From Pseudomonadota bacterium (lineage in GTDB: Bacteria > Pseudomonadota > Gammaproteobacteria > Burkholderiales > Sulfuricellaceae), in the NCBI GenBank assembly GCA_021792335.1, contig JAJYUW010000004.1, positions 1 through 48,914 on the forward strand: DNA of 48,914 bases, in the 5' to 3' direction. Positions 33,384-43,706 of the stretch are shown here, piece by piece. Made by a program: the position numbers and the translations under genes. The first letter of the stretch is position 1, and each line of letters starts with the position of its first letter. The notes under the pieces were generated by a model. The model was not told where the DNA came from, made no database searches, and was given only the letters and a program-made list of their open reading frames with translations.

Positions 33384-35415
33384 CCACAAGATATTTTTCC
33401 TCAGCCTGTCCCGCTATTACGGTTTTTATACCGGCGGCTTCATCGGCTTCGTCACCCTGCTGGCGATTGCCGAACAGATGGGGATGCCCAACGCCTGGAT
33501 CGGCTATATCTTCATGGCCGCCACATTCGGACTCTATGCCGGCATCGGCGTGATGAGCCGCACCGCCGACATCTCCGAGTATTACGTTGCCGGACGGCGC
33601 GTGCCCGCCGTGTTCAACGGCATGGCCACCGGCGCCGACTGGCTGAGCGCCGCTTCCTTCATCGGCATGACGGGCACCTTGTATCTCTCCGGTTACGACG
33701 GCCTCGCCTTCATCATGGGCTGGACCGGCGGATTCGTCCTGGTGGCGCTGTTCCTTGCTCCCTATCTGCGCAAGTTCGGCCAGTTCACCATCCCCGACTT
33801 TCTCGGCGCCCGCTACGGCGGCAACGTGGTGCGCAGCGTCGGCGTCTTCGCCGCAATCCTCGCCTCCTTCACCTACGTGGTAGCGCAAATCTACGGTGTC
33901 GGCCTGATCAGCAGCCGCTTTCTCGCCATCGATTTCACCACCGGCATCTTCGTCGGCATCGCCGGCATCCTGGTTTGCTCCATGCTGGGCGGCATGAAAG
34001 CGATTACCTGGACGCAGGTGGCGCAGTACGTCATCCTGATCATCGCCTACCTGGTGCCGGTGGTGATGCTGTCGCAACGCATTACCGATGTGCCCGTACC
34101 GCAGCTGATGGCCGGCCAAGTGCTGCAGAAGGTAAGCGAGCGCGAGCAGGAAATTTTCAACGACCCCCAGCAGTTGAAGGCGCGCGAGCTGTTCAGCCAC
34201 AAGGCGGATGAAATCGATGCCAGAATCAAGGGGCTGCCCGGTTCCCTGACCGCCGAGCGGCACAATGCAGAACGTGGTTTGGCTCGCATCAAAGCGGCGG
34301 CTGCACCTGACGCTAGCGCCATCTGGGGTGCCGAACAGTCTCTCCAGAATTTGCCCCGGAACGAGATTGAAGCCAGGGAGACCTGGGAACGCGAAGCAGA
34401 CAAGCTGCGTGCCAGCGCCAAGGCGCCCCACCCCCATGCCGAGCCGTTCCCCGGCGAAAATGAAAAAGTGCGGGACACCGCCCGGCTCAACTTCATGGCT
34501 TTGGCCGCCTGCCTGATGATAGGCACCGCGGCGCTGCCGCATATCCTGATGCGCTTCTACACCACGCCCAGCGTGAAGGAAGCGCGCCAGTCGGTATTCT
34601 GGTCGCTGTTCTTCATTTTCCTGCTGTATTTCTCCGCGCCCGCGCTCGCGATACTGGTCAAATTCGAAATCTACACCAAGCTGATCGGCAGCAGCATTGC
34701 CGACCTGCCGGCCTGGGTCGCGGCCTGGGGCAAGGTCGGGCTGGTCAGGATCGACGACATCAACCGGGACGGCATCCTGCAGTTGGCCGAACTCACCCTC
34801 AACCCCGACGTGATCCTGCTCGCCACGCCCGAGATCGCAGGCCTGCCCTACGTCGTCTCCGGCCTGGTGGCGGCGGGCGGCTTGGCGGCGGCCCTCTCGA
34901 CCGCGGACGCGCTGCTGCTGACCATCGCCAATGCCTTGTCCCATGACGTCTACTACAAGATGATCGACCCCTATGCCTCGACCCCGCGGCGCATGATCAT
35001 TTCCAAAATTCTGCTCTTGCTGGTGGCGCTGGTCGCCGCTTATTGCGCCTCCCTCAAGCCCGACCACATCCTCTCCATGGTGGCTTGGGCCTTTTCGATT
35101 GCCGCCTCCGCGTTTTTTCCCGCGCTGGTGCTCGGAATTTTCTGGAAGCGCGCCAACAAATGGGGCGCGCTGGCCGGCATGGCAGTGGGCTTGGGCATGT
35201 GCCTGTACTATCTGGTCAGCGTCAAATTTTACGGCATGGCGCCCTGGTTCGGCATCAAGGACATTGCCGCCGGGGCCTTCGGCGTACCCGCCGGCATGTT
35301 CACCCTTGTTGTGGTCAGCCTGCTGACGCCGGCACCCGAAACAGAAGTGCAGGAGTTGGTGGAACACTGCCGCTACCCGCAGCTGATGGTAGATACCGGC
35401 GGCAAATCCGTCTGA
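33364..35415 (+). CDS. Sodium:solute symporter, VC_2705-like subfamily
   Basis: Overlaps the DUF4212 gene; SSS motifs ISEYYVAGRRVPAVFNGMATGADWLSAASFIGMTG; GTAALPHILMRFYTTPSVKEARQSVFWSL. Confidence 0.93.
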   Translation: MASRKNNHKIFFLSLSRYYGFYTGGFIGFVTLLAIAEQMGMPNAWIGYIFMAATFGLYAGIGVMSRTADISEYYVAGRRVPAVFNGMATGADWLSAASFIGMTGTLYLSGYDGLAFIMGWTGGFVLVALFLAPYLRKFGQFTIPDFLGARYGGNVVRSVGVFAAILASFTYVVAQIYGVGLISSRFLAIDFTTGIFVGIAGILVCSMLGGMKAITWTQVAQYVILIIAYLVPVVMLSQRITDVPVPQLMAGQVLQKVSEREQEIFNDPQQLKARELFSHKADEIDARIKGLPGSLTAERHNAERGLARIKAAAAPDASAIWGAEQSLQNLPRNEIEARETWEREADKLRASAKAPHPHAEPFPGENEKVRDTARLNFMALAACLMIGTAALPHILMRFYTTPSVKEARQSVFWSLFFIFLLYFSAPALAILVKFEIYTKLIGSSIADLPAWVAAWGKVGLVRIDDINRDGILQLAELTLNPDVILLATPEIAGLPYVVSGLVAAGGLAAALSTADALLLTIANALSHDVYYKMIDPYASTPRRMIISKILLLLVALVAAYCASLKPDHILSMVAWAFSIAASAFFPALVLGIFWKRANKWGALAGMAVGLGMCLYYLVSVKFYGMAPWFGIKDIAAGAFGVPAGMFTLVVVSLLTPAPETEVQELVEHCRYPQLMVDTGGKSV

Positions 35416-35540
35416 TCATTGACTCTCTCCGACTCAAGGAGGGGCGACCTTCTGCCGTGCCTTTTTTAATTGCATCTTACACATCGAAATCATCACGCTG
35501 TTGAGTAAAGGCTGGAAGCCACGTAGAATTCAGCTACACT

Positions 35541-35614
35541 GCGGGTGTAGTTCAATGGCAGAACGGCAGCTTCCCAAGCTGCATACGAGGGTTCGATTCC
35601 CTTCACCCGCTCCA
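35541..35614 (+). tRNA. tRNA-Gly (anticodon CCC), CCA encoded
   Basis: gcgggtgtagttcaatggcagaacggcagcTTCCCAAgctgcatacgagggttcgattcccttcacccgctcca; full cloverleaf with GCAGC/GCTGC anticodon stem. Confidence 0.97.
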
Positions 35615-35643
35615 GTATTCTTTCCCGCCTCACGATAATAACG

Positions 35644-37344
35644 ATGAACAACACCCTGAAATACGGATTGATTTCCATCGGTGCCATTCTCGGCGTTTTC
35701 ATTGTCGTGATCGCGCTGTTTTTCGCCACTTTCAATCCCAACGATTACAAGCCGCTGATCGTGAAGCTGGTGCAAGAAAAGAAACAGCGTACCCTGAAGC
35801 TGGATGGCGATATCAAGCTCACGTTTTTTCCCCGGATCGGCGCCGATCTCGGCAAAGTCTCCCTGAGCGAGCACAAGGGTGAAGAAGAGTTCGCCGCCGT
35901 CGACGGCGTCAGGGTTTCCCTCGCGCTGCTGCCTTTGCAGAAGAGGCGGCTGGTGGTGGACCGGATCATGATCGACGGGCTGCGCGCCAACCTGGTGCGT
36001 TTTCCGGACGGCACCAGCAACATCGATGATCTCCTGAAGAAGGAGGAAAAATTTGAACAGTTCAAGTTCGACATCGAGGGCGTGACGGTGACGAACGCCG
36101 CCCTGACGCTGGATGACCGGATGGGGGGCAGGAAGCTGGCGCTGAGCGACCTGAGAGTGAAGACCGGAAGGATCGCCACAGGCAAGCCGGGCGAGATAGC
36201 CCTCGCATTCAGGCTGCAGGGCGACAAGCCCGGAATGAATGTCGAGGTGAAGGCGGGCAGCGGCCTGTTGTTCGAACTCGACGCCAAGCGTTTCAAGCTG
36301 GACAGGATCGATGCCGAGGTGAACGGGGAAGTGGCCGGCATCGACAATCTTGCGCTAGGGCTGAAGGGTGGTGTCGATTTTGACGGCATGGCCAAGGCGC
36401 TGGTGGTGAAAGACCTGGCGCTGGCGGCAGCGGGCAAGCGCGGTGCGGACAAGCTGGATATCCGGCTGACGGCGCCCAGCTTGCACTGGGGCGGCGAAAC
36501 CATCCATGCCGAAAAGCTCAGTCTGGTGGCGCAACTCCAGCGGGCCGCCGGCAATGTCGACGTGACGCTCACTCTGCCGGCCCTGGAGGGGACGGCGAAA
36601 TCCTTCCATGGCGCCAAGTTCTCCCTGGACGTAAACGGAAAGCAAGGAGAGAGCGAGTTCAAGACCCGCCTGGTCTCGCCTGTGAACGGCAGTCTGGAAA
36701 GCGGGCGGCTGGAATTGCCGGCCCTGCAGGCCAGCGTGACGCTGATGAACCCACGCATACCGGCCACCCTGAAAGATGGCGGCAAAGGGTGGAGTGCGGA
36801 CATCAGCGGTTCTGCCCTGGCCGACCTGGAAGCGCAGAATGTTGCGCTGGACGCGGCGGCCAGGCTAGACGCCAGCAATATCAAGGCGAAGCTCGGCGTC
36901 CGCCGGTTCGATGCGCCGCATTACAGCTTCGATATTGCCATCGACCGGCTTGACGTCGACCGTTACCTGCCGCAGTACACAGCAGGGGAAGCGCCCCGGC
37001 CTGCGGTGCCGCTGGGTTTCTCCGCCCTGAAGAAGCTCGATGCCAGCGGCAGCCTGCGCATCGGCGAGCTCAAGGTGTCTAACATCAAGTCCAGCAATGT
37101 GCGCCTCGACGTCAAGGCCGCGGGCGGCAGGGTGGACGTCGATCCACTTACGGCCAAGCTGTATCAGGGCAGTGCCAGCGGTTCGCTGCGCCTGGACGCC
37201 GTCGCCGCCCCTCAAGCAGAAAGTGGAAGAGGAGAAAGAGGCGGCGAAGAGCAAGGTGGAGTAAGCGTTGCAAAAAGGCCTCAAAGGGCTGTTCAGGTAA
37301 TCATCCATGGACTTATTCGCCGAACGTCTGGTCCGCTGGCATAA
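35644..37344 (+). pseudogene. AsmA family protein gene, probably internally deleted and frameshifted at the 3' end
   Basis: MNNTLKYGLISIGAILGVFIVVIALFFATFNPNDYKPLIVKLVQEKKQRTLKLDGDIKLTFFPRIGADLGKVSL is AsmA-like; C-terminal AsmA-type tail LKQKVEEEKEAAKSKVE*ALQKGLKGLFR* lies in a different frame at about 37210-37300. Confidence 0.7.
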
Positions 37345-38362
37345 GCGGCACGGGCGCCACGACCTGCCCTGGCAGCAGGCCCGCGATCCTTACACGGTGT
37401 GGCTGTCGGAAATCATGCTGCAGCAGACCCAGGTCAGCAGCGTCATCCCCTATTTTCTGCGCTTCATCGCCCGCTTTCCCGATGTCGCCGTGCTGGCCGC
37501 CGCAGCGCAGGACGAGGTGCTGGCGCACTGGAGCGGGCTGGGCTACTACGCGCGCGGGCGCAACCTGCACCGCGCCGCGCAGTTGATCATGGAGCGGCAT
37601 GGCGGCGTCTTTCCCGATGATTTCGATCCGGTCGCGGCCTTGCCCGGCATCGGACGCTCCACCGCCGCCGCGATCCTGGCTTTCTCCTTCGGCCAGAAAC
37701 GGGCGATCCTGGATGGCAACGTCAAGCGCGTGCTGGCGCGCTGTTTCGGCATCGGCGGTTATCCTGGCGCAAAGCCGGTGGAAAATGCGCTGTGGCAAAA
37801 GGCCGAACAGCTCCTGCCCGATGCGGATATCGAAACCTATACCCAGGCGCTGATGGACCTGGGCGCAACGGTATGCACCCGCGCCAGGCCCAAGTGCGCT
37901 TCTTGTCCCTGCAACGGCAACTGCGTCGCCTACAATGAAAACAGGCTGGCGGAACTGCCCGCTTCCAGGCCGCGCAAGGTTTTGCCGCACAAGGAAACAG
38001 TGATGCTGATCCTGCTGCGTCAGGGCGAGGTGTTCCTGGAAAAACGGCCTGCGACAGGCATTTGGGGCGGCATGTGGAGCTTTCCAGAAGCAGCGCGGGA
38101 GGATGGGTTGCGGGATGTCTGCATGAGCCGGTTCGGATTCGGGGTGAGCGCATTGGACCCCTGGCCCGAATTTGAGCATGCGTTTACGCATTTCCGGCTC
38201 AATATCCTGCCCCGGCCCTTGCTGGTGACCGCTATCCAGCCGCAGGTGCGGCAGCCGGACGGCGTGTGGCTGCATCCCCTGGATGCGCTGGAGGCGGCAA
38301 TCCCGACGCCGGTGCGCCGCCTGTTGCGGCAGATGGGAAAGGATGGGGGATGCTACAATTGA
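37307..38362 (+). CDS. mutY: A/G-specific adenine glycosylase
   Basis: HKRHGRHDLPWQQARDPYTVWLSEIMLQQTQVSSVIPYF; CTRARPKCASCPCNGNC FeS cluster; C-terminal NUDIX-like domain. Confidence 0.97.
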   Translation: MDLFAERLVRWHKRHGRHDLPWQQARDPYTVWLSEIMLQQTQVSSVIPYFLRFIARFPDVAVLAAAAQDEVLAHWSGLGYYARGRNLHRAAQLIMERHGGVFPDDFDPVAALPGIGRSTAAAILAFSFGQKRAILDGNVKRVLARCFGIGGYPGAKPVENALWQKAEQLLPDADIETYTQALMDLGATVCTRARPKCASCPCNGNCVAYNENRLAELPASRPRKVLPHKETVMLILLRQGEVFLEKRPATGIWGGMWSFPEAAREDGLRDVCMSRFGFGVSALDPWPEFEHAFTHFRLNILPRPLLVTAIQPQVRQPDGVWLHPLDALEAAIPTPVRRLLRQMGKDGGCYN

Positions 38363-38368
38363 TGCACC

Positions 38369-39133
38369 ATGCTGATCGATACCCACTGCCATCTCGACGC
38401 CCTTGAATTTGAGCCCGACCGCGATGAAGTAGCGGCGCGCGCCCGTGCTGCGGGGGTGGAGAAGATGGTGGTCCCCGGCGTGGAACGCAACGGCTTCAAT
38501 GCGGTGCTGGCAACCTGTGAACGCTACCCCGGCTGCATCCCCGCGCTGGGGATACATCCCCTCTACGTTGGCCGGGCCCGGACTGAAGACCTGGCCGTGC
38601 TGCGCGAAATGATCGCCCGATACCGCCCGGCAGCGGTGGGGGAAATCGGGCTGGATTTCTTCGTGCCGGATTACGACCGCGAACGGCAGGAATACTATTT
38701 CGCCGAGCAGCTCAAAATCGCCGCGGAGTTTGACCTGCCGGTGCTGCTGCACATTCGCCGGGCGCAGGACACGGTGCTGAAATTCCTGCGGCGCTTCAAA
38801 GTGAAAGGCGGCATCGCCCACGCCTTCAACGGCAGCCGCCAGCAGGCCGAGGAATTCATCAAGCTGGGTTTCAGGCTCGGCTTCGGCGGCGCCATGACCT
38901 ATCCGCGCGCGACCAGGCTGCGCGAACTGGCCGCCACTTTGCCGCTGGAAAGCATCGTGCTCGAAACCGACGCACCCGACATGCCGCCGGAATTCATCGG
39001 CAAGGCGCGCAACAGCCCGGAATACCTGCCGCGCATCGCCGGGATTATGGCTGAATTGCGCGGCATCGGCCTGAATCAGGTGATCGAGGCGACCACGGCC
39101 AATGCCCGTGCGGTGCTGGGGGAAATTGCATGA
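38369..39133 (+). CDS. TatD family hydrolase
   Basis: MLIDTHCHLDALEFEPDRDEV; AVGEIGLDF; LPVLLHIRRAQ; HAFNGS; ETDAPDMPPEF. Confidence 0.94.
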   Translation: MLIDTHCHLDALEFEPDRDEVAARARAAGVEKMVVPGVERNGFNAVLATCERYPGCIPALGIHPLYVGRARTEDLAVLREMIARYRPAAVGEIGLDFFVPDYDRERQEYYFAEQLKIAAEFDLPVLLHIRRAQDTVLKFLRRFKVKGGIAHAFNGSRQQAEEFIKLGFRLGFGGAMTYPRATRLRELAATLPLESIVLETDAPDMPPEFIGKARNSPEYLPRIAGIMAELRGIGLNQVIEATTANARAVLGEIA

Positions 39134-39151
39134 TCTTGGCAAAAGCATCTC

Positions 39152-39278
39152 ACCACAGAGGCACAGAGACACAGAGGTTTTGTGTCAAAAAATCTTGCAA
39201 AGCCAGGAGGTCTCAGGGACGTGTTTTCCCAGATTCCTTGATCTTTGGTTTTCTCTGTGTCTCTGTGCCTCTGTGGTT
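39152..39278. repeat. Dispersed inverted repeat, ACCGCAAAG family (copy D)
   Basis: ACCACAGAGGCACAGAGACACAGAGG ... CTCTGTGTCTCTGTGCCTCTGTGGTT. Confidence 0.8.
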
Positions 39279-39287
39279 GTTCTCAAG

Positions 39288-40190
39288 ATGAATCACGCCA
39301 CCCTGCGCATGGCCTACTTGTCGATTGCTACCTCGATCGCGACGATGGGGCTGAAATTCGGCGCCTATTTCCTCACCGGTTCGGTGAGCCTGCTTTCGGA
39401 TGCCGTCGAGTCGCTGGTCAACCTCAGCGCCGGCCTGATCGCCCTGGCGGCGCTGATGATCGCTGCGCGCCCGGCGGATGTCGGCCACGCCTACGGCCAC
39501 GACAAGGTGGAGTATTTTTCCAGCGGCGCCGAAGGCGCGCTGATTCTGGTGGCGGCGGTATCCATTATTTACGCGGCGGTGGAGCGTTTTCTTCATCCCG
39601 CCCCGCTGGAAAACCTCGGCCTTGGCCTGACGGTGTCTTTGCTGGCGGCGGCGCTCAATTTCGCCACGGCGCGGGCGATGCTCAAGGTGGGGTACAAGTA
39701 CGACAGCATTACACTGGAAGCCGACGCCAAACACTTGCTGACCGATGTCTGGACTTCGGCGGGGGTGGTGGCGGGCTTGGGGGTGGTGATGTTCGCGCCG
39801 CCTTCGTGGCAGATTCTCGATCCATTGATGGCGGTGGCGGTGGGACTCCACATCATCGTCACCGGGATCCACCTGCTGCGGCGCTCCTGGAGCGGGCTGA
39901 TGGATGCCGCCCTGCCGGCCGACGAAGTGGCGCAGATCGAGGCGGAAATCAACAAATTATTGCCTTCCGGCACTTCCTTCCATGACCTGCGCACCAGAAA
40001 ATCCGGTCCGCGCCGCTTCATCGACTTTCATCTGCTGGTGCCGGGAGAAAGCTCGGTGAACCAGGCGCACGTCCTGTGCGACCAGATCGAGGATGCGCTT
40101 GAACAGGCCCTGCCCAATACCGCGGTGACGATCCATGTCGAGCCGCGCGAAACCCATACACCCTTTCAATCACCTGAACAGCAGATGTGA
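39288..40190 (+). CDS. Cation diffusion facilitator family transporter
   Basis: SVSLLSDAVESLVNLSAGLIALAAL, GHAYGHDKVEYFSSGAEGALILVAA, ADAKHLLTDVWTSAGVVAGL. Confidence 0.95.
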   Translation: MNHATLRMAYLSIATSIATMGLKFGAYFLTGSVSLLSDAVESLVNLSAGLIALAALMIAARPADVGHAYGHDKVEYFSSGAEGALILVAAVSIIYAAVERFLHPAPLENLGLGLTVSLLAAALNFATARAMLKVGYKYDSITLEADAKHLLTDVWTSAGVVAGLGVVMFAPPSWQILDPLMAVAVGLHIIVTGIHLLRRSWSGLMDAALPADEVAQIEAEINKLLPSGTSFHDLRTRKSGPRRFIDFHLLVPGESSVNQAHVLCDQIEDALEQALPNTAVTIHVEPRETHTPFQSPEQQM

Positions 40191-40197
40191 GGTTCTC

Positions 40198-40929
40198 ATG
40201 TTCCACGAAATGCCCCAATTTGAACGCGCCCGCATCCTCCTTGGAGAGGATGGACTGAGAAACTTGAGCGGGCGGCACGTATTTGTGGCCGGGCTGGGCG
40301 GCGTCGGCTCCTGGTGTGCCGAAGCTCTGGCACGGGCCGGAATCGGGCGGCTTACCCTGCTCGATCATGACGTGGTGGCGCCTTCCAACATCAATCGCCA
40401 GCTGCCGGCACTGCTTTCCACCGTGGGGCAGTCCAAGGCCAGGCTGATGGCCTTGCGCATCCATGACATCAATCCCGAGTGCAAGCTGAAGGTGCAGCGG
40501 GAATTTCTCAAAAGCGACAACGTCAACGAACTGGTGCCGGAGGATTGCGATTACGTGGTGGACGCGATCGATTCGCTGGCGTGCAAGGTGGCGCTGGTGG
40601 GGGAGAGCGTGAAGCGCGGCCTGAAAGTGGCATCCAGCATGGGCGCGGGCAACCGCCTCGACCCTGGCCGGATCAAGATCGCCGATATCGGCAAGACCGA
40701 GATGTGCCCGCTGGCGCGCCAGATGCGCAAGCGCCTGCAGCGCCATTACGGCATCCGCAAGGGTATCCTGACGGTGTATTCCGACGAACAACCGAGCGAC
40801 CCGCTGCCGCCCCAGCCGGTGGATGGGCCGGGGCGGCCACGCGCGATCAACGGCACCATCAGCTACATGCCGCCGCTGTTCGGTTTCATGCTGGCGGGGG
40901 CGGTGATTCAGCGACTGCTTGAGGATTGA
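40198..40929 (+). CDS. ThiF/E1-like tRNA threonylcarbamoyladenosine dehydratase (TcdA-like)
   Basis: RHVFVAGLGGVGSWCAEALARAGIGRLTLLDHDVVAPSNINRQLPAL; DYVVDAIDSLACKVAL. Confidence 0.9.
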   Translation: MFHEMPQFERARILLGEDGLRNLSGRHVFVAGLGGVGSWCAEALARAGIGRLTLLDHDVVAPSNINRQLPALLSTVGQSKARLMALRIHDINPECKLKVQREFLKSDNVNELVPEDCDYVVDAIDSLACKVALVGESVKRGLKVASSMGAGNRLDPGRIKIADIGKTEMCPLARQMRKRLQRHYGIRKGILTVYSDEQPSDPLPPQPVDGPGRPRAINGTISYMPPLFGFMLAGAVIQRLLED

Positions 40930-40981
40930 GTTTGCTCTTCGCCGGCGATACCCGGCGATGTATTTATGTATAATTATTAGC

Positions 40982-42070
40982 ATGTTCCATATCGTGCGTC
41001 TATTCTTCCGGCTGATGCCTATCCTTCTGCTTGCGGCCTGTTCCGTGGCACCGCAGCAGGGCGGAAAAACCTTGAAGGATCCCTTGATCTGGCCGCAGCC
41101 GCCCGATCAACCCCGCTTTGCTTACGAAACCGTGCTGCGTTCGCCCGCGGATATCGTCGTCGAAACCGAGCAGGAGCGCTTGCGGCGGACACTGACAGGC
41201 ACTGCGGTGTCTGACCGGCCGGTATTCGAGAAACCCGCCGCCATCGTGGCCCGGAAAGGCCGCATTTACGTTGCCGACATCGATACGCATTCGATCGTTG
41301 TGTTCGACGTGCCCCGCCGCAGGCTGTTCCGCTTCGGTTTGCGTGAATCCGGCGCGCTGCTCAAACCATCGGGACTCGCGCTGGATGCGGAGATGAATGT
41401 CTATGTGGCCGACGTCAAGCTGCGCCAGGTGCTGGTGTACGACAGCCTCGGACTGTTCCTGCGGGCGGTGGGCGGCCCGGAAGATCTGGAGCGGCCGACC
41501 GGCGTGGCGGTGAGCCGCGATGGCGAACGCATATACGCCATCGATCGCTCGGATAGCGAGAGCGACAACAACCGTGTGGTCGTCTACGACAAGGCGGGAA
41601 AAAAACTGAAGGTTATCGGCGCCAGCGGCAGACGTGAGGGCCAGTTCAACATTCCGCTGCAAGGCGCGGTCGCCCCGGATGGTACGCTTTACGTGCTTGA
41701 TTCAGGCAATTTCCGGGTCCAGGCCTTCGATCGCGATGGCAAATTCTTGCTCGCCTTCGGCCGTCCCGGCGCAAACCTCGGCAATCTGGCGCGGCCGCGC
41801 GGCATCGCCGTTGATGACGAGGGAAATATTTATGTCACTGACGCCAGTTTCAATAACTTTCAGATTTTCAATCCCGCCGGACAGTTGTTGCTGGCCATCG
41901 GCCAGCCTGGCCGCGACAGTAAGCCGGGGCGGTATGGCCTGTTAAACGGCATCGCCGTGGATGAAACCGGGCGTGTGTATGTGGTGGATCAGTTGTTCAA
42001 CAAGGTAGAAGTTTTCCGGCGCTTAAGCGACAGCGAGGGGCAGCTGATGCTGCAGCAGTCCGAACGATGA
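40982..42070 (+). CDS. NHL-repeat beta-propeller lipoprotein
   Basis: Lipobox LLLAACS; repeated PRGIAVDDEGNIYVTDASFNNFQIFNPAGQLLLAIG-type NHL units. Confidence 0.9.
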   Translation: MFHIVRLFFRLMPILLLAACSVAPQQGGKTLKDPLIWPQPPDQPRFAYETVLRSPADIVVETEQERLRRTLTGTAVSDRPVFEKPAAIVARKGRIYVADIDTHSIVVFDVPRRRLFRFGLRESGALLKPSGLALDAEMNVYVADVKLRQVLVYDSLGLFLRAVGGPEDLERPTGVAVSRDGERIYAIDRSDSESDNNRVVVYDKAGKKLKVIGASGRREGQFNIPLQGAVAPDGTLYVLDSGNFRVQAFDRDGKFLLAFGRPGANLGNLARPRGIAVDDEGNIYVTDASFNNFQIFNPAGQLLLAIGQPGRDSKPGRYGLLNGIAVDETGRVYVVDQLFNKVEVFRRLSDSEGQLMLQQSER

Positions 42071-42081
42071 GGCTCAAGGCT

Positions 42082-42232
42082 TTAACAGGCTGTTGAAATT
42101 CGCCTGGAATGCCCTTCGATACGCGCTTCGCGCTACTCAGGGCGAACGGTAATGTATTGATTCCGTTCGTGCTGAGTAGGCGGCTTTGCCGCCGTATCGA
42201 AGCGCAATGAGCCGTTTTCAACGGCCTGTTAA
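42082..42232. mobile_element. 151-bp MITE-like element, copy 2
   Basis: TTAACAGGCTGTTGAAA ... TTTTCAACGGCCTGTTAA; same orientation and length as 17021..17171. Confidence 0.8.
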
Positions 42233-42324
42233 TGAATTAATTTTTAAATTATTACGCCAACATTTTTTCTGCTATTATTATTTTTTGTATAGTGTCAGTA
42301 TATTACAAAAGAGGATATGCATAT

Positions 42325-43233
42325 ATGAATATCTTGAAAATCGTTTCGGCGGCGGCTTTACTCATCCTGGGATCGGGGCATGCCTACGCTGACGGCGATC
42401 TGCCTACAAAATTCCTGAACCAGGGCACCATCGGCAATACGCGCCATAACCTGACCCAGCGTCAGACTGCCGGCGGCGGCCCCAGCGGGCAGAACATGGA
42501 CCCGTACCGCAACGACTACGAAGAGGTCTGTGTCTACTGCCACACGCCTCATGGTTCAGCCACGTCTGTGAGTTTGCCGCTGTGGAACCGCACCATGAAG
42601 GCGACCTCGTATACGACATACAGCCAGCTCGGCACCACCACCCTGACGCAGCCGGTTTCGCAGCCGGGGATCAACTCCTTGTCCTGTCTCTCCTGCCACG
42701 ATGGCCAGACGGCGCTCGACTCTATCATCAACATGCCCGGTTCGGGACGGTATCAGGCCAGCCAGGAAACATCGCAGGACCTCGTATTCCTCAATGCATG
42801 GAACAATACACGGGGTCCGGACGCCACGGTGCACGGGGGATTGAAGATGGGCGAGTGCCTGTATTGCCACACGCCCAACGGATTTGTTGGTGCTGGCGCT
42901 CCCGATTTCACTATTGCTGCGATTGGTACCGACCTGCGCAACGATCACCCGGTGGGTATCGTCTATCCGCCAATCAACGGCCCGGGTACCGATTTCAACA
43001 CGCCGATAGGGGTAAAAGGCACTACCCGCTATTTCGACTTGAATGGTAACAGCGCAATGGATAGCGGCGATGTACGCTTATATGACACGGGAGGCTTGGT
43101 GAAAGTGGAGTGCGCTTCCTGCCACGATCCGCATGGAGTGCCTACGGCTGGCCCCGGTTCCACGTTCAGGCCGACGTTTTTGCGTGTGACCAATTCCGGC
43201 AGTGCGCTTTGCCTGACTTGCCATGTCAAGTAA
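42325..43233 (+). CDS. Secreted pentaheme c-type cytochrome, paralogue 1
   Basis: Signal peptide MNILKIVSAAALLILGSGHAYA; five CxxCH motifs CVYCH, CLSCH, CLYCH, CASCH, CLTCH. Confidence 0.93.
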   Translation: MNILKIVSAAALLILGSGHAYADGDLPTKFLNQGTIGNTRHNLTQRQTAGGGPSGQNMDPYRNDYEEVCVYCHTPHGSATSVSLPLWNRTMKATSYTTYSQLGTTTLTQPVSQPGINSLSCLSCHDGQTALDSIINMPGSGRYQASQETSQDLVFLNAWNNTRGPDATVHGGLKMGECLYCHTPNGFVGAGAPDFTIAAIGTDLRNDHPVGIVYPPINGPGTDFNTPIGVKGTTRYFDLNGNSAMDSGDVRLYDTGGLVKVECASCHDPHGVPTAGPGSTFRPTFLRVTNSGSALCLTCHVK

Positions 43234-43303
43234 AGTGAGGGGCGGGCTATCTTATTGCCCGTTCCGACGGAACCAGGTTATTGCCTATTTTAAGGATAAA
43301 AAT

Positions 43304-43327
43304 ACCGGCTTTAGCCGGTTGGTTTTT
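43304..43327 (+). terminator. Probable terminator after cytochrome paralogue 1
   Basis: ACCGGCTTTAGCCGGT hairpin followed by TGGTTTTT. Confidence 0.55.
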
Positions 43328-43706
43328 GGCTTGCTGTTTTAAAGAACCGCATCGCGCTGATTCCCGCTTTAGTCTCGGGGCAGAGGGCTTCAGTCTTCTG
43401 CAACCAGCCTGCTTTAGCAGGTGGTAAGTTCAGTTCTGCCGGTTCTCCAACAGCGCAACAACAGGGAGCGGCTCACATTTTGCGGGCGTTGCAATGTCAG
43501 GGTTGAGAACCACGTCTTGCCAGAAATGGTCGCCCGCCCCCTCGCTTTTGCACCCCCGTAGCGAACAAATCAGCCCCGCAATGGACCTTTTGTAACAGGC
43601 TCATTGCATACTGTTTTCCGCGATTACTCAAAGTGCAAAGATATTTTTCTACGGCCATTCAATAATTGCTCTTTGTGCGTTTCGAGCGCACAGAGGGTGT
43701 ACGTGT

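Noticed and set aside
33304-35367. 687-aa minus-strand ORF opposite the VC_2705-like symporter
   Set aside because: Sequence rich in His/Gly/Gln/Asp with no recognisable motif and fully antisense to a well-supported CDS; a high-GC shadow ORF.
37313-39172. 619-aa minus-strand ORF across mutY and tatD
   Set aside because: Covers two intact plus-strand genes and a repeat; shadow ORF.
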